NCBI GenBank assembly: GCA_910574475.1
Contig: CAJTAT010000007.1
Location: forward strand, 153,143 to 217,142
Reading direction: 5' to 3'
Source of the DNA: Clostridia bacterium
GTDB taxonomy: Bacteria; Bacillota; Clostridia; Lachnospirales; Lachnospiraceae
DNA length: 64,000 nt
Each line of letters begins with the position of its first letter. Positions within the stretch are counted from its first letter, which is position 1. Below are positions 44,354 through 53,718 of this stretch, one piece after another. A program made the translations under genes and the position numbers. The notes beneath the pieces were generated by a model. It did no database searches and was not told the origin of the DNA. It saw nothing but the letters and a program-made list of their open reading frames with translations.

Positions 44354-45412
44354 TTACCACTCTGGGTATGGATAGTCATCAAGTGTATCTGTTGTGATAA
44401 TCTGTGGCTCAGTCCATACAACATCGCTCTCCAATGTTCCACCATTCATGATTGTTGTAATGCAATCAAAAGCATCAATGGTCATCTGTGTGAAGCTCTG
44501 GCCGATACACAGGGACTGTGTACCTTCTTTTACCTGATCAAAACCGATAGCACATCCGTCTACACCGATGGTATAAACATTTGCAATATCAATATCGCTG
44601 GAAGCCTTCATAGCCTCGATACATCCAGTCAAACCTACATCCCAGTGGCAATATACAGCCTGGATATCAGAACCATATTTTGTAATAAAGTCTTCCATGA
44701 TTGCCATAGCATCTTCACTTGCCCACTCCTGGCAATCCTGTGCATCCAATACATTAATAGAATCATCAATTGTGTTGAAGAATCCGTCATGACGGTTGAT
44801 CTGTGCCGCATGTCCTGACTGTCCGCCAACCTCTACAACATTACATCCATCCGGGAAAGCTTCCATCAATGTCTTGGCAGCGATCTCACCAAACAGAACA
44901 TCGTTTGTACCGCACATGAAATCACGGTATTCTGTAGTAGCAAATCCTTCTGGCAGTTCAGAAGAATACAAGCCGATGATAATACCAGCCTCTTTTGCTT
45001 CCTGAATTGCAGGAATCAGAGCGCTTGGGTCTGTGGGGTTCATACAGATAGCTGTATACTTCTGAGCGATACAGGTTCCGATAGCAGCCACACCATTCTG
45101 AGCATCATAATCCTCGTCAAACAAAGTTACCTCAAATCCATACTCACCAGCAAATTTCTGGAACTGGCTCCATGCAAATGCCTGGGATGCGTTGGATAAA
45201 GACTGGGTAATGAACGCAACCTTTACTGTGTCCCCTGAAGCAGCCGGTGTAGCAGCGTCATCTCCTGCCGGTTCAGCATCTGGCGTCTCTGCTTCTGCCT
45301 CTCCCTCTGTCTGTGCAGGCTCAGCAGCCGCTGGCTCCTCTGTTTTGCTGCCACATGCAGCTAGGCCCAATACCATAGCAACTGTCAGCAACAATGCAAT
45401 TCGCTTCTTCAT
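44354..45412 (-). CDS. Sugar ABC transporter substrate-binding lipoprotein (periplasmic-binding family 1)
   Basis: A 352-residue lipoprotein: lipobox LAAC (Cys20), an acidic linker of about 40 residues, then a type I sugar-binding domain beginning VKVAFITQSLSNASQAF, with CMNPTDPSALIPAIQEAKE near residue 125. It resembles ribose/xylose/inositol-binding proteins. It is the first gene of the importer, with its own probable promoter (TATAAT on the minus strand at 45521-45526) since the upstream gene is closed by a terminator. Confidence 0.91.
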   Translation of the reverse strand: MKKRIALLLTVAMVLGLAACGSKTEEPAAAEPAQTEGEAEAETPDAEPAGDDAATPAASGDTVKVAFITQSLSNASQAFAWSQFQKFAGEYGFEVTLFDEDYDAQNGVAAIGTCIAQKYTAICMNPTDPSALIPAIQEAKEAGIIIGLYSSELPEGFATTEYRDFMCGTNDVLFGEIAAKTLMEAFPDGCNVVEVGGQSGHAAQINRHDGFFNTIDDSINVLDAQDCQEWASEDAMAIMEDFITKYGSDIQAVYCHWDVGLTGCIEAMKASSDIDIANVYTIGVDGCAIGFDQVKEGTQSLCIGQSFTQMTIDAFDCITTIMNGGTLESDVVWTEPQIITTDTLDDYPYPEW

Positions 45413-45473
45413 TTTTTGTCCTCCTTATTTTTTCCGTTTTTATTAATCAACAGGTCTACCCTGCCAATTACTA

Positions 45474-45489
45474 TTGTGATATTTCACAA
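45474..45489. promoter_or_regulatory. Near-perfect palindrome in the importer leader
   Basis: TTGTGATATTTCACAA, 7 of 8 positions symmetric, about 25-40 bp downstream of the start point expected from TATAAT at 45521-45526. Candidate operator of the sugar importer, possibly bound by the cluster's DeoR protein; the spacing differs from a Crp site. Confidence 0.4.
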
Positions 45490-45606
45490 ATCAATGAAAC
45501 GTATGTAATCTTTTTTATTTATTATAAACAACGAATTTTCGCCCCATAACCCATAATATTGTCCAAAAAGTATACAATCCTGAACAAAAAGGATAAAAAT
45601 TCCCAC

Positions 45607-45658
45607 AAAAAAAGAATTCCAGTGCCATTTTTTGTCTCCATGTACACTGGAATTCTTT
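45607..45658 (-). terminator. Terminator of the lactonase gene
   Basis: AAAGAATTCCAGTG (45611-45624) pairs with CACTGGAATTCTTT (45645-45658), and the minus strand continues into a T-run. It separates the lactonase gene from the importer operon. Confidence 0.85.
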
Positions 45659-45677
45659 CTATACAAATGTCCTTTTT

Positions 45678-46793
45678 CTATTTCTGCTGACTACGCCAGG
45701 CCGCCAGCACTGTGACACAATACGCTCCTTCCTCCGTATGAATCAGTCTCAGTCTTCCGCTCTCCTGATCGATTTTAAAGATACAGATCGTATCCGAATC
45801 CTGATGTCCTGCCAGCAGATACTTTCCATTCGGAGAAAGAATAAAGTCTCTGGGAATCTCCCCACCACTGGACTGGGTCTCTATCATCTCAAGCTTTCCA
45901 TCTTCCTTTATACTGAATACAGCCAAATGGTTGCTTCCCCTCACTGATACATACAGCCATTTTCCATTGGGATGCAGACGAATCGCTGCCCCCAGACTTG
46001 GTATCTCACAATTCTCTGGCATAGCTGACAACGTCTGTACCAGCTCTGTCTCTCCCGAATCTTTCTTATATTCATAGACATTGACTTCGCATGCCATCTC
46101 TGTCATCACATAGAGATTCGTCCCATCTGTATTAAAGACCCCATGCCGAATCCCCTGTCCGGGAACTCCCTTGATGTCAAGTCTTTCTTCGGGAATCAGC
46201 CATCCTTTTTCCCAATCCGTCCAATACCCTGCCAGACAGTCAAGCCCCAGATCCGACACATAAACCACCTCTCCGTCAGGCGAGAGAATTGTCTGATGAG
46301 GGTGGGGACCTTCCTGTCGCTCCTGATTCACGCCCTTGCCCTGATGGCGCAAAATACAGCTCGCATGTCCCAGGCTATGATCCGCCAGGATCGGGAACAC
46401 ACAGAAACTTCCTCCCGAGTAATTCGTCGCTATCAAATACCTTCTATCCGGCGAAAACGCCAAATGACAGGCATCTGCTCCACAAGTAAACTGTCTGTTC
46501 AAAAGCTTCAATTCCCCTGTCTCCCCACATATCTCATAAGCCGAAACAGTGGAGCCATAAATCCCTTCATACTCTTTCAGCTCATTTACACAATACAAAT
46601 AGGGGGCTTCTGGATCTGCAAGCACAAAAGACGGATTGGGCGTCGAAGCTGTAACAGCCAGCCGCTTCAAGTCGCCTGTCTCTTCGACAAACGCATAGCA
46701 GGTGATGCCCTTGCATTTGCCTGGGAGCGTCTCGCCGGATGCCATCTGGATCGGTTCTGTGTAGCCTCCTGTAAAAAAATAGAATTGGTTCAA
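45678..46793 (-). CDS. Lactonase-family (6-phosphogluconolactonase-like, YbhE) beta-propeller protein
   Basis: A 371-residue seven-bladed propeller of the lactonase family: FTGGYTEPIQ at the start, then HLAFSPDRRYLIATNYSGGS, PHPHQTILSPDG and RDFILSPNGKYLLAGHQDSD blades. Family members hydrolyse 6-phosphogluconolactone or other sugar lactones. The likely start is TTG at 46793, which has AAAGGAG 9 bp upstream; the ATG 14 codons further up lacks a ribosome binding site and would overlap it. It lies directly before the sugar importer but on its own transcript. Confidence 0.87.
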   Translation of the reverse strand: MNQFYFFTGGYTEPIQMASGETLPGKCKGITCYAFVEETGDLKRLAVTASTPNPSFVLADPEAPYLYCVNELKEYEGIYGSTVSAYEICGETGELKLLNRQFTCGADACHLAFSPDRRYLIATNYSGGSFCVFPILADHSLGHASCILRHQGKGVNQERQEGPHPHQTILSPDGEVVYVSDLGLDCLAGYWTDWEKGWLIPEERLDIKGVPGQGIRHGVFNTDGTNLYVMTEMACEVNVYEYKKDSGETELVQTLSAMPENCEIPSLGAAIRLHPNGKWLYVSVRGSNHLAVFSIKEDGKLEMIETQSSGGEIPRDFILSPNGKYLLAGHQDSDTICIFKIDQESGRLRLIHTEEGAYCVTVLAAWRSQQK

Positions 46794-46830
46794 AATAGTG
46801 TACTCCTTTCTAAATTTGTGATATATGATT

Positions 46831-47004
46831 GCCATAACGGCCGCCAGATATGGAAGGGCATCCCCAAGCGCCCCCGCTCTCGCTTCGTTCGAAACGCAGC
46901 AGTACTAAGCTCACACTGCGTCTTCGACTTGTGTTTGCTAAGTACTGGCGTTCCTCAAGAGGGCTTTTGGGGAAATCCCTTCCATGGCTGGCTGCGGTAT
47001 TGGC
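46831..47004 (+). ncRNA. Long-hairpin element family 2, copy A
   Basis: A 174-nt region that can fold end to end. The terminal arms pair at 22 of 28 positions (GCCA...TGGAAGGG with CCCTTCCA...TGGC). Inner stems are CCAA/TTGG, AACGC/GCGTT, CAGTACT-a-AGC with GCT-a-AGTACTG, ACAC/GTGT and a GTC-TTC-GAC tip. Copy B on the opposite strand (47149-47317) keeps these inner stems with compensatory changes and shares the CGCTC-rich internal loop. No credible gene lies in it. RNA or DNA function is undetermined. Confidence 0.6.
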
Positions 47005-47148
47005 AGTGATAAGTGCGTATTTATAATTGAGTTTACATTGTGGCTCTGCTCTCATTTTTTAGCCATCGATGAAAGAATAAGACGGTGGTCTTTAGTATTG
47101 TCCGTCTTGTGGCGCTTGCGGCTGGGCCAGGAGGATATTGGTGGGAAT

Positions 47149-47317
47149 AGACCAACAGCCGCGCCCATGCATCGATCCCCGTTGGGACCCTCTGAAAACG
47201 CCGGCACTTAATGAGCACAAGCCAAAGGCGTAGTGCGAATTTAGTGTCCGTTGCGTTTGAAGGGAGCGGGAGCGAGTCCCAGGAGGGGATGAGGCATGGG
47301 CGCGGCGTTCGTCAATC
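47149..47317 (-). ncRNA. Long-hairpin element family 2, copy B
   Basis: Inverted relative to copy A. The ends form a perfect 13-bp repeat (GCCGCGCCCATGC at 47158 with GCATGGGCGCGGC to 47306) that extends imperfectly to about 47149 and 47317. On the minus strand the inner stems are TGGGAC/GTCCCA, CACT-a-AAT with ATT-a-AGTG, GCAC/GTGC and a GCC-TTT-GGC tip. The sequence between the two copies (47005-47148) has no gene that I can support. Confidence 0.6.
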
Positions 47318-47395
47318 ACACAAACCCCTCCCCCATTTGACAATCTCCCCACATCCCAGTACAATATACCCAAAACAACACAAGGAGGACTTTCA

Positions 47396-47893
47396 ATGGG
47401 CACCTTTTACTGGCAAGAGCAATGGTTGGATATTTTATCTGAGCAGGAGCACCTTCTTTGCTATCCTGAATTCACCAGAAAAATGGCTCTGGATCTGGGT
47501 ATGGAAATTCTGAGGCTGGCGCAGGAAACCTACCGCAAATCTGCTGCCATCCGCATTGTGGAAGATGGAACGACTATCTTTGCTTACAAGATGGAGGGCA
47601 CTTCTCTCGAAAATGACTGGTGGATGGACAAAAAGCTGGCTGTATCACGTATGACTGGCATGAGCTCTCTGCGCTCTTATGTAGAGGCGGAATCCGGGCG
47701 TCTCAGTCCAGAGTGGCTAAAAAGGCCAGATAACTTTGCAGCCTGCGGGGGATGCTTCCCCGTTTTCTCCACAGACGGCCAGACTCCCTGGGCTCATGTG
47801 CTGGTATCCGGCATGGAGCACTATGAAGATCACCAAATCATCGCCGATGCAATGGCAATTCAGCTGAACCAAACAATCAAAAGTGTCTTATAG
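47396..47893 (+). CDS. UPF0303 / heme-degrading-domain (HbpS/GlcG-like) protein
   Basis: A 165-residue protein of the UPF0303 (YBR137W) family, related in fold to GlcG/HbpS heme- or cofactor-binding proteins. Typical segments are MALDLGMEILRLAQE, VEDGTTIFAYKMEGTS and NFAACGGCFPVF. AAGGAGGAC lies 8 bp before the ATG. The biochemical role of the family is not settled. It stands alone between the long-hairpin elements and a terminator. Confidence 0.83.
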   Translation: MGTFYWQEQWLDILSEQEHLLCYPEFTRKMALDLGMEILRLAQETYRKSAAIRIVEDGTTIFAYKMEGTSLENDWWMDKKLAVSRMTGMSSLRSYVEAESGRLSPEWLKRPDNFAACGGCFPVFSTDGQTPWAHVLVSGMEHYEDHQIIADAMAIQLNQTIKSVL

Positions 47894-47898
47894 AAACA

Positions 47899-47937
47899 AC
47901 TGTCAGACAGAAACCTTTTTTGTCTGACAGTCTTTTT
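47899..47937. terminator. Terminator shared by the UPF0303 gene and the AraC gene at 48023
   Basis: ACTGTCAGACA (47899-47909) pairs with TGTCTGACAGT (47921-47931), followed on the plus strand by TTTTTA. On the minus strand it stands right after the small two-hairpin repeat. Confidence 0.85.
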
Positions 47938-48005
47938 ATGCACAGGGGCGCATATGGAATTTTGCTGCCAACGCGGCGAGTATGGAAAGTTTTCCCTGCC
48001 CGATT
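47934..48005 (-). repeat. Small two-hairpin repeat, copy 2 of 3
   Basis: On the minus strand AATCGGGCAGGGAAAAC is followed by TTTCCATACTCG, forming the first hairpin. The middle is shorter than in copy 3, and it ends TTCCATATGCGCCCCTGTGC and ATAAAAA, with TATGC/GCATA as the second hairpin. It starts 18 bp after the stop of the AraC gene at 48023, and a terminator hairpin follows at once. Confidence 0.6.
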
Positions 48006-48022
48006 GCACAGAGTCGCGAGGG

Positions 48023-48808
48023 TCAGGAAATAGCGAACTTCCGGCGGAAGCTGGCCGGAGATTCCCCTACAATCTCCTTAAATACCCGGTGGAAATACTT
48101 GGGGGAATCAAATCCCACCTGGTAAGCAATCTCATTTACATCAAGGCCGGAAGCCATCAAAAACTGCTTGGAGCGCTCAATACGGAACTGATTGATATAG
48201 GAGACGACTGAAAGACCTGTTCTCTGCTTGAACTTCCGGGATAAGTAAGATTTGCTGATATGTTCCAGATCTGCCAGCTCATCTAAGGTGATTTTTTCCG
48301 CATAATGCTTTTTGATATATTCAATTACGCAGTCCAACAACTGAGTCCCTACCATAGCTTCTTCGTTATCACGCAGAACACTGATCAGCAAAAGCTTCAT
48401 GGCATATTCCAGGAACATTTCGTTCTGGTTTTCTCTCTTTCCCTCATTGAATACCATCTGAAATATATTGTACAGTGCGCTGTCCCGCTCATGGAGGCGA
48501 ATGGGCTCCTCAATAATGAGCTCTGGTATATCAATCCACAGACAGATAATCTCTCTGCGTCTTTCTGGAATCCTTTTATCCTGGTGTTCGTGATATGCTG
48601 GATAGACAACTGTATCATACAGAGAAAATGACACGTTAATTCCCGACACGTCTACATTTCCCTTTCCCTCCACATAATAAATCAGTTCATGATAGGGATG
48701 TGAATGACGTGTAAAATTCCAGATACTGCTGTCCTCATCAAACCATTCACAAAATCTCAGCTTAGGCTTACTGTCACGAATTACCTCATAAGCTTCTTTT
48801 AAATCCAT
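48023..48808 (-). CDS. AraC-family transcriptional regulator
   Basis: A 261-residue regulator with an N-terminal cupin sensor (SHPYHELIYYVEGKG near residue 35; YPAYHEHQDKRI) and a C-terminal AraC DNA-binding domain (LDELADLEHISKSYLSRKF, VNEIAYQVGFDSPKYFHRVF, GESPASFRRK). No structural gene is adjacent in a divergent position that would name its target. A promoter (TTGCGA-17-AATAAT) and a palindrome lie just upstream. Confidence 0.9.
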   Translation of the reverse strand: MDLKEAYEVIRDSKPKLRFCEWFDEDSSIWNFTRHSHPYHELIYYVEGKGNVDVSGINVSFSLYDTVVYPAYHEHQDKRIPERRREIICLWIDIPELIIEEPIRLHERDSALYNIFQMVFNEGKRENQNEMFLEYAMKLLLISVLRDNEEAMVGTQLLDCVIEYIKKHYAEKITLDELADLEHISKSYLSRKFKQRTGLSVVSYINQFRIERSKQFLMASGLDVNEIAYQVGFDSPKYFHRVFKEIVGESPASFRRKFAIS

Positions 48809-48855
48809 CTCCCACTCCCTCTGTTTGCCTGATTATGCCACACTGGTTTTTTATC

Positions 48856-48905
48856 ATTATTGCATATCAATCCAAAAATCGCAACCAAATTGTAGTCTGT
48901 ACAAT
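48856..48905 (-). promoter_or_regulatory. Promoter and candidate operator of the AraC gene
   Basis: On the minus strand TTGCGA (48879-48884) and AATAAT (48856-48861) are 17 bp apart, 47 bp before the start codon. Just upstream ATTGTA-5-TACAAT (48889-48905) is an inverted repeat that could bind a regulator. Confidence 0.5.
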
Positions 48906-48993
48906 CGAGCAGGGAATGTTTTCTCCCTACTCGCCGCGCGAGGCGCTTGCTGCGTCAGCAGCTAACTTCCATATGCTCCTCTGTGCATAAAAA
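48902..48993 (+). repeat. Small two-hairpin repeat, copy 3 of 3
   Basis: CGAGCAGGGA pairs with TCCCTACTCG; GCGCGAGGCGC and GCTGC-GTCA-GCAGC add small hairpins; then TTCCATATGCTCCTCTGTGC and ATAAAAA. This is the longest copy. It is not preceded by a plus-strand gene, yet a terminator follows, so it may be a short transcript in its own right. Confidence 0.6.
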
Positions 48994-48998
48994 CGGAA

Positions 48999-49040
48999 AC
49001 CCCGAAATCCTTTTTCTTTTTGAGGACTTCGGGGTCTTTT
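48999..49040 (+). terminator. Terminator without an upstream gene
   Basis: ACCCCGAAATCCT (48999-49011) pairs with AGGACTTCGGGGT (49023-49035), followed by CTTTT. No plus-strand gene precedes it since the terminator at 47899, only repeat copy 3. The rest of 48809-49213 is promoter DNA. Confidence 0.75.
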
Positions 49041-49102
49041 AGAAGACAACCAATTCACAGGCGACTTGCATCGCTGCTGACTTGTAAGCAAAAAATAATT
49101 TC

Positions 49103-49131
49103 TTGTATTCTGTTCACTTCTTTTTTATAAT
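49103..49131 (+). promoter_or_regulatory. Promoter of the AraC gene at 49214
   Basis: TTGTAT (49103-49108), 17 bp, TATAAT (49126-49131), about 82 bp before the start codon and downstream of the orphan terminator, so the gene is transcribed independently of the repeat. Confidence 0.65.
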
Positions 49132-49213
49132 GATATTATACAGTCATAAAGAATGAAATGATAGGAAATTCCATTCAAAATAATAGGACAAAACCGTCAA
49201 GAGGAGGAGCACC

Positions 49214-50110
49214 ATGGCATTATTTCCCTGCAATGCGGTCATTGATGAACGCGGTCATGAATCCAACTTTCACGAAACTGCATTTCCCATAGGATGTTAC
49301 CACGATAATTTAGTGGAGGATCCTGTCCTCTGGCATTGGCATGATGAACTGGAAGCAGTCGTCGTAGAGGAGGGCGTCTGCACTTTTACGGTAGACTCTG
49401 AAAAACATACTCTGAAAAAGGGGGAGGGAATTTTTATCAATGCGGATTTTCTGCATACAGCTATAGAGGATACAAATGCTGGTTGTCGTCTTCACTCAAT
49501 TACCTTTCATCCCCGTCTGGTGGGCGGCAGTCTGGACAGTATTTTTTGGCAGAAATATCTCCAGCCCCTTCTTATGGATACTTCTTTTCGTTGTATTTCA
49601 CTAAGTCAAGACACTGATTGGCAGAAAGAAGCACTGGATGCAATCGAGTCTACCTGGCAGACAGGAGTATTGGAATCTCCTGGCTACGAATTTCAGGTCC
49701 GCAATTTTCTCTCTCACCTCATATGGCTGATTGTCACCCATCTTCCTCTGTCCCAGACAGCTCCCTCAGAAAAATCTCTGCGGGATGGAGAGCGGATCAA
49801 AACGATGCTTCAGTACATTCATGAGCATTACTCTGAAGAAATCACTACTTCTCAAATCGCTGGAAGCGCCATGATCAGCAGCAGTGAATGTCTTCGATGC
49901 TTCCGCAGTACCATTGGCACCACACCGATACAGTATGTAAAGCAATATCGTATTCTGCAGGCGGCAAAACTTTTAACTAGCACTACACAGAAAATCATTG
50001 ATATCGGTACCTTATGTGGATTTCAGGAAATGAGTTATTTTGCCAAATCTTTTAAAGAACAGATGGGAAGCACACCTTCCGAATACCGCAAAAAATGTGG
50101 TATTCCATAA
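49214..50110 (+). CDS. AraC-family transcriptional regulator
   Basis: A 298-residue regulator with an N-terminal cupin domain (LWHWHDELEAVVVEEGVCTF, EGIFINADFLHTAI) and a C-terminal AraC domain (ITTSQIAGSAMISSSECLRCF; IIDIGTLCGFQEMSYFAKSF; STPSEYRKK). GAGGAGGAGC precedes the ATG. It converges on the ATC-hydrolase gene with only 20 bp between; no terminator is obvious there. Confidence 0.9.
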   Translation: MALFPCNAVIDERGHESNFHETAFPIGCYHDNLVEDPVLWHWHDELEAVVVEEGVCTFTVDSEKHTLKKGEGIFINADFLHTAIEDTNAGCRLHSITFHPRLVGGSLDSIFWQKYLQPLLMDTSFRCISLSQDTDWQKEALDAIESTWQTGVLESPGYEFQVRNFLSHLIWLIVTHLPLSQTAPSEKSLRDGERIKTMLQYIHEHYSEEITTSQIAGSAMISSSECLRCFRSTIGTTPIQYVKQYRILQAAKLLTSTTQKIIDIGTLCGFQEMSYFAKSFKEQMGSTPSEYRKKCGIP

Positions 50111-50130
50111 ATACTGTTTTTATATTAAAT

Positions 50131-50619
50131 TCACTTTTCTTCCTTCTCTCTCATATAAAAACAAAATGTGCACTTCTGATCATCATACATAATTTTGTCG
50201 TGCTCGCAGACAAGGTCCTCATTGTATCCCTTGGCAATGGCCGGATCAATATTTTCACAGTAAATTCTGCCGTACTTCTCCTGCCCTTCTGCCATCCAGG
50301 TCTCTGCAAATACACAACCCTGAAACTCCTGGCAAACTTGTGTCTCTGTATACTTGTTCTCATAGCCAAAGTCATCGGACCGCTCCATGTCATAGTTTTC
50401 CAGGTAGCTCATCAAATCATTTTCTCTTCCGTTTGCACGGGCTCTGCGTGCAATGTCCTTCCCACGCTCAAATCCCCATTCATTCACGGCCTCTTTCATA
50501 ATCTGAAGGCCCTCCTCTCCCAGACGCTCCTCCAGCCGCCTGGCAATAATGGCAAAAAATCTTGCAAACAACACAAACATGGATACCGGATTCTGCATTT
50601 TTTTATCATCGTTCTTCAT
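50131..50619 (-). CDS. ATC hydrolase-family protein (L-2-amino-thiazoline-4-carboxylate hydrolase-like)
   Basis: A 162-residue protein matching the ATC-hydrolase domain pattern in its C-terminal half: CVFAETWMAEG, then YCENIDPAIAKGYNEDLVC and a final CTFCFY. ATC hydrolase opens the thiazoline ring of 2-amino-thiazoline-4-carboxylate to N-carbamoyl-L-cysteine. Many clostridial members are annotated only by domain, so the substrate is uncertain. However, its start overlaps by 4 bp the stop of an N-carbamoyl-amino-acid hydrolase gene, the next step of that very pathway, which makes the assignment more credible. Confidence 0.75.
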   Translation of the reverse strand: MKNDDKKMQNPVSMFVLFARFFAIIARRLEERLGEEGLQIMKEAVNEWGFERGKDIARRARANGRENDLMSYLENYDMERSDDFGYENKYTETQVCQEFQGCVFAETWMAEGQEKYGRIYCENIDPAIAKGYNEDLVCEHDKIMYDDQKCTFCFYMREKEEK

Positions 50620-51887
50620 TTTCCAATCTCCTTATCCAACTCAAGAATTGTCTCATAAAGTACATTTGTCACATTTTGAATATCCTTCTCTGAAACAAAC
50701 TCTTGTACATTGTGGCTCACTCCGCCTTTGCACGGCGAAAAAATCATGGCAGCCGGACATATCTTCGCAAAGTTCATCGCATCATGTCCTGCCCCACTGT
50801 CAATTCTCATTCCTTTCCTTTTCTGCCGGATGCATACCCCGCCTATAAGTTTTTTTAAGAAATCATCCAGCGGCGTTGGCTCCTTACACATATGCATACT
50901 GCATGTTGCATACAATCCGAGTTTCTCCTGCTGTCCCCGGACAAGCTCCATTACCTTCTGCTCGATCATCTCTCCGGTTTCCTGATGCCGGAACCGGATA
51001 TCGACGGTAAATACTGCCTCCCCCGGGATACAGTTACTGGAACCCGGCCGAATTTCCATTTCCCCGAAGGTGATCGTGGCTTCCTGGTCGAAATACTCTC
51101 TCACATATCTGCTGGCCAGGAGACAGATCTCATACGCAGCCAGAGAACAGTCCCGACGCTCGGACATGGGGACCGTTCCGGGATGTCCTGATATTCCTCT
51201 CAGGCATATCTCAAAGTTCAGAATACCCCGGATCTGATCCACAATTCCTATCTCCATCTCGTTTCGTTCCAATACTGGCCCCTGTTCATCGTGAACTTCC
51301 ACATAGACCATTTTCTCTCTCTGCAGGATCGGGCGCTCAGGTACTTTTATTTTCTCCGCTTCTTTGTATCCCCGTATGACTTCCCACAGTTTTTTCCCAT
51401 CCTTCGTCTCCAAATCCGGCAATTCTGCTCCTGAAACTCCTGCCGTTGTCTCCAGACAGCTTCTGATATAAGTGCTTCCGGCCAGTACATGTTCCGTTCG
51501 CGTTCCCTCCTCCTCTGCCATGGCCAGCACTTTATAATGATTCTGAAGCCTGATCCCATTCTCCTGGAGAAGTCTCGCCGTTTCCAGAGCACAGATAACC
51601 CCCATCACACCATCAAAGGCTCCTGAGCAGTGCACCGTATCCAGATGGGAACCAGACAGGATACTCCCCTTTGGGTTCTCTCCCCTGAGACATCCGCACA
51701 CATTTCCCATCCTGTCTTCCCAGACCTCTAGGCCCGCTTCCTGCATCCTCCTCTTTATAAAGTCTGTCCCTTCTACGTATTCTCCCGTCCAGCTGACCCG
51801 TGTAATCCCCTCCTTTGGGGGAGTGGCCGACATTTCTGTCAACTGACGAATTTCTTCTAGCATCCGGCCGATGTCTGCATCTTTCAT
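50616..51887 (-). CDS. M20-family N-carbamoyl-L-amino-acid hydrolase / allantoate amidohydrolase-like
   Basis: A 423-residue zinc amidohydrolase: metal ligands His81 and Asp92 (SGSHLDTVHCSGAFDGVMG), Glu126-Glu127 (MAEEEGTR), EVHDEQGPVLE, and a C-terminal SGAGHDAMNF and GGVSHNVQEFV. The family removes carbamoyl or ureido groups from N-carbamoyl amino acids, allantoate or ureidoglycine. Coupled with the ATC-hydrolase-like gene it could turn N-carbamoyl-L-cysteine into L-cysteine. It follows the GH1 gene by 31 bp and appears to be in the PTS operon. Confidence 0.87.
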   Translation of the reverse strand: MKDADIGRMLEEIRQLTEMSATPPKEGITRVSWTGEYVEGTDFIKRRMQEAGLEVWEDRMGNVCGCLRGENPKGSILSGSHLDTVHCSGAFDGVMGVICALETARLLQENGIRLQNHYKVLAMAEEEGTRTEHVLAGSTYIRSCLETTAGVSGAELPDLETKDGKKLWEVIRGYKEAEKIKVPERPILQREKMVYVEVHDEQGPVLERNEMEIGIVDQIRGILNFEICLRGISGHPGTVPMSERRDCSLAAYEICLLASRYVREYFDQEATITFGEMEIRPGSSNCIPGEAVFTVDIRFRHQETGEMIEQKVMELVRGQQEKLGLYATCSMHMCKEPTPLDDFLKKLIGGVCIRQKRKGMRIDSGAGHDAMNFAKICPAAMIFSPCKGGVSHNVQEFVSEKDIQNVTNVLYETILELDKEIGK

Positions 51888-51918
51888 GTCCTCTCCCCCT
51901 CCAGCATAACTTTCCGCA

Positions 51919-53684
<1,766 letters not shown>

Positions 53685-53718
53685 ATTCGTTCCTCCCATT
53701 TTTCCTATATGTTTACTT

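Noticed and set aside
45474..45489. A Crp-type site
   Set aside because: The half-sites TGTGA/TCACA are separated by 4 bp rather than the 6 bp of Crp sites, and no Crp protein is known here; kept only as a generic palindrome.
46143..47009. 288-codon plus-strand open frame running into the hairpin element
   Set aside because: Most of it is antisense to the lactonase gene, and the rest crosses the long-hairpin element. No protein family is recognisable.
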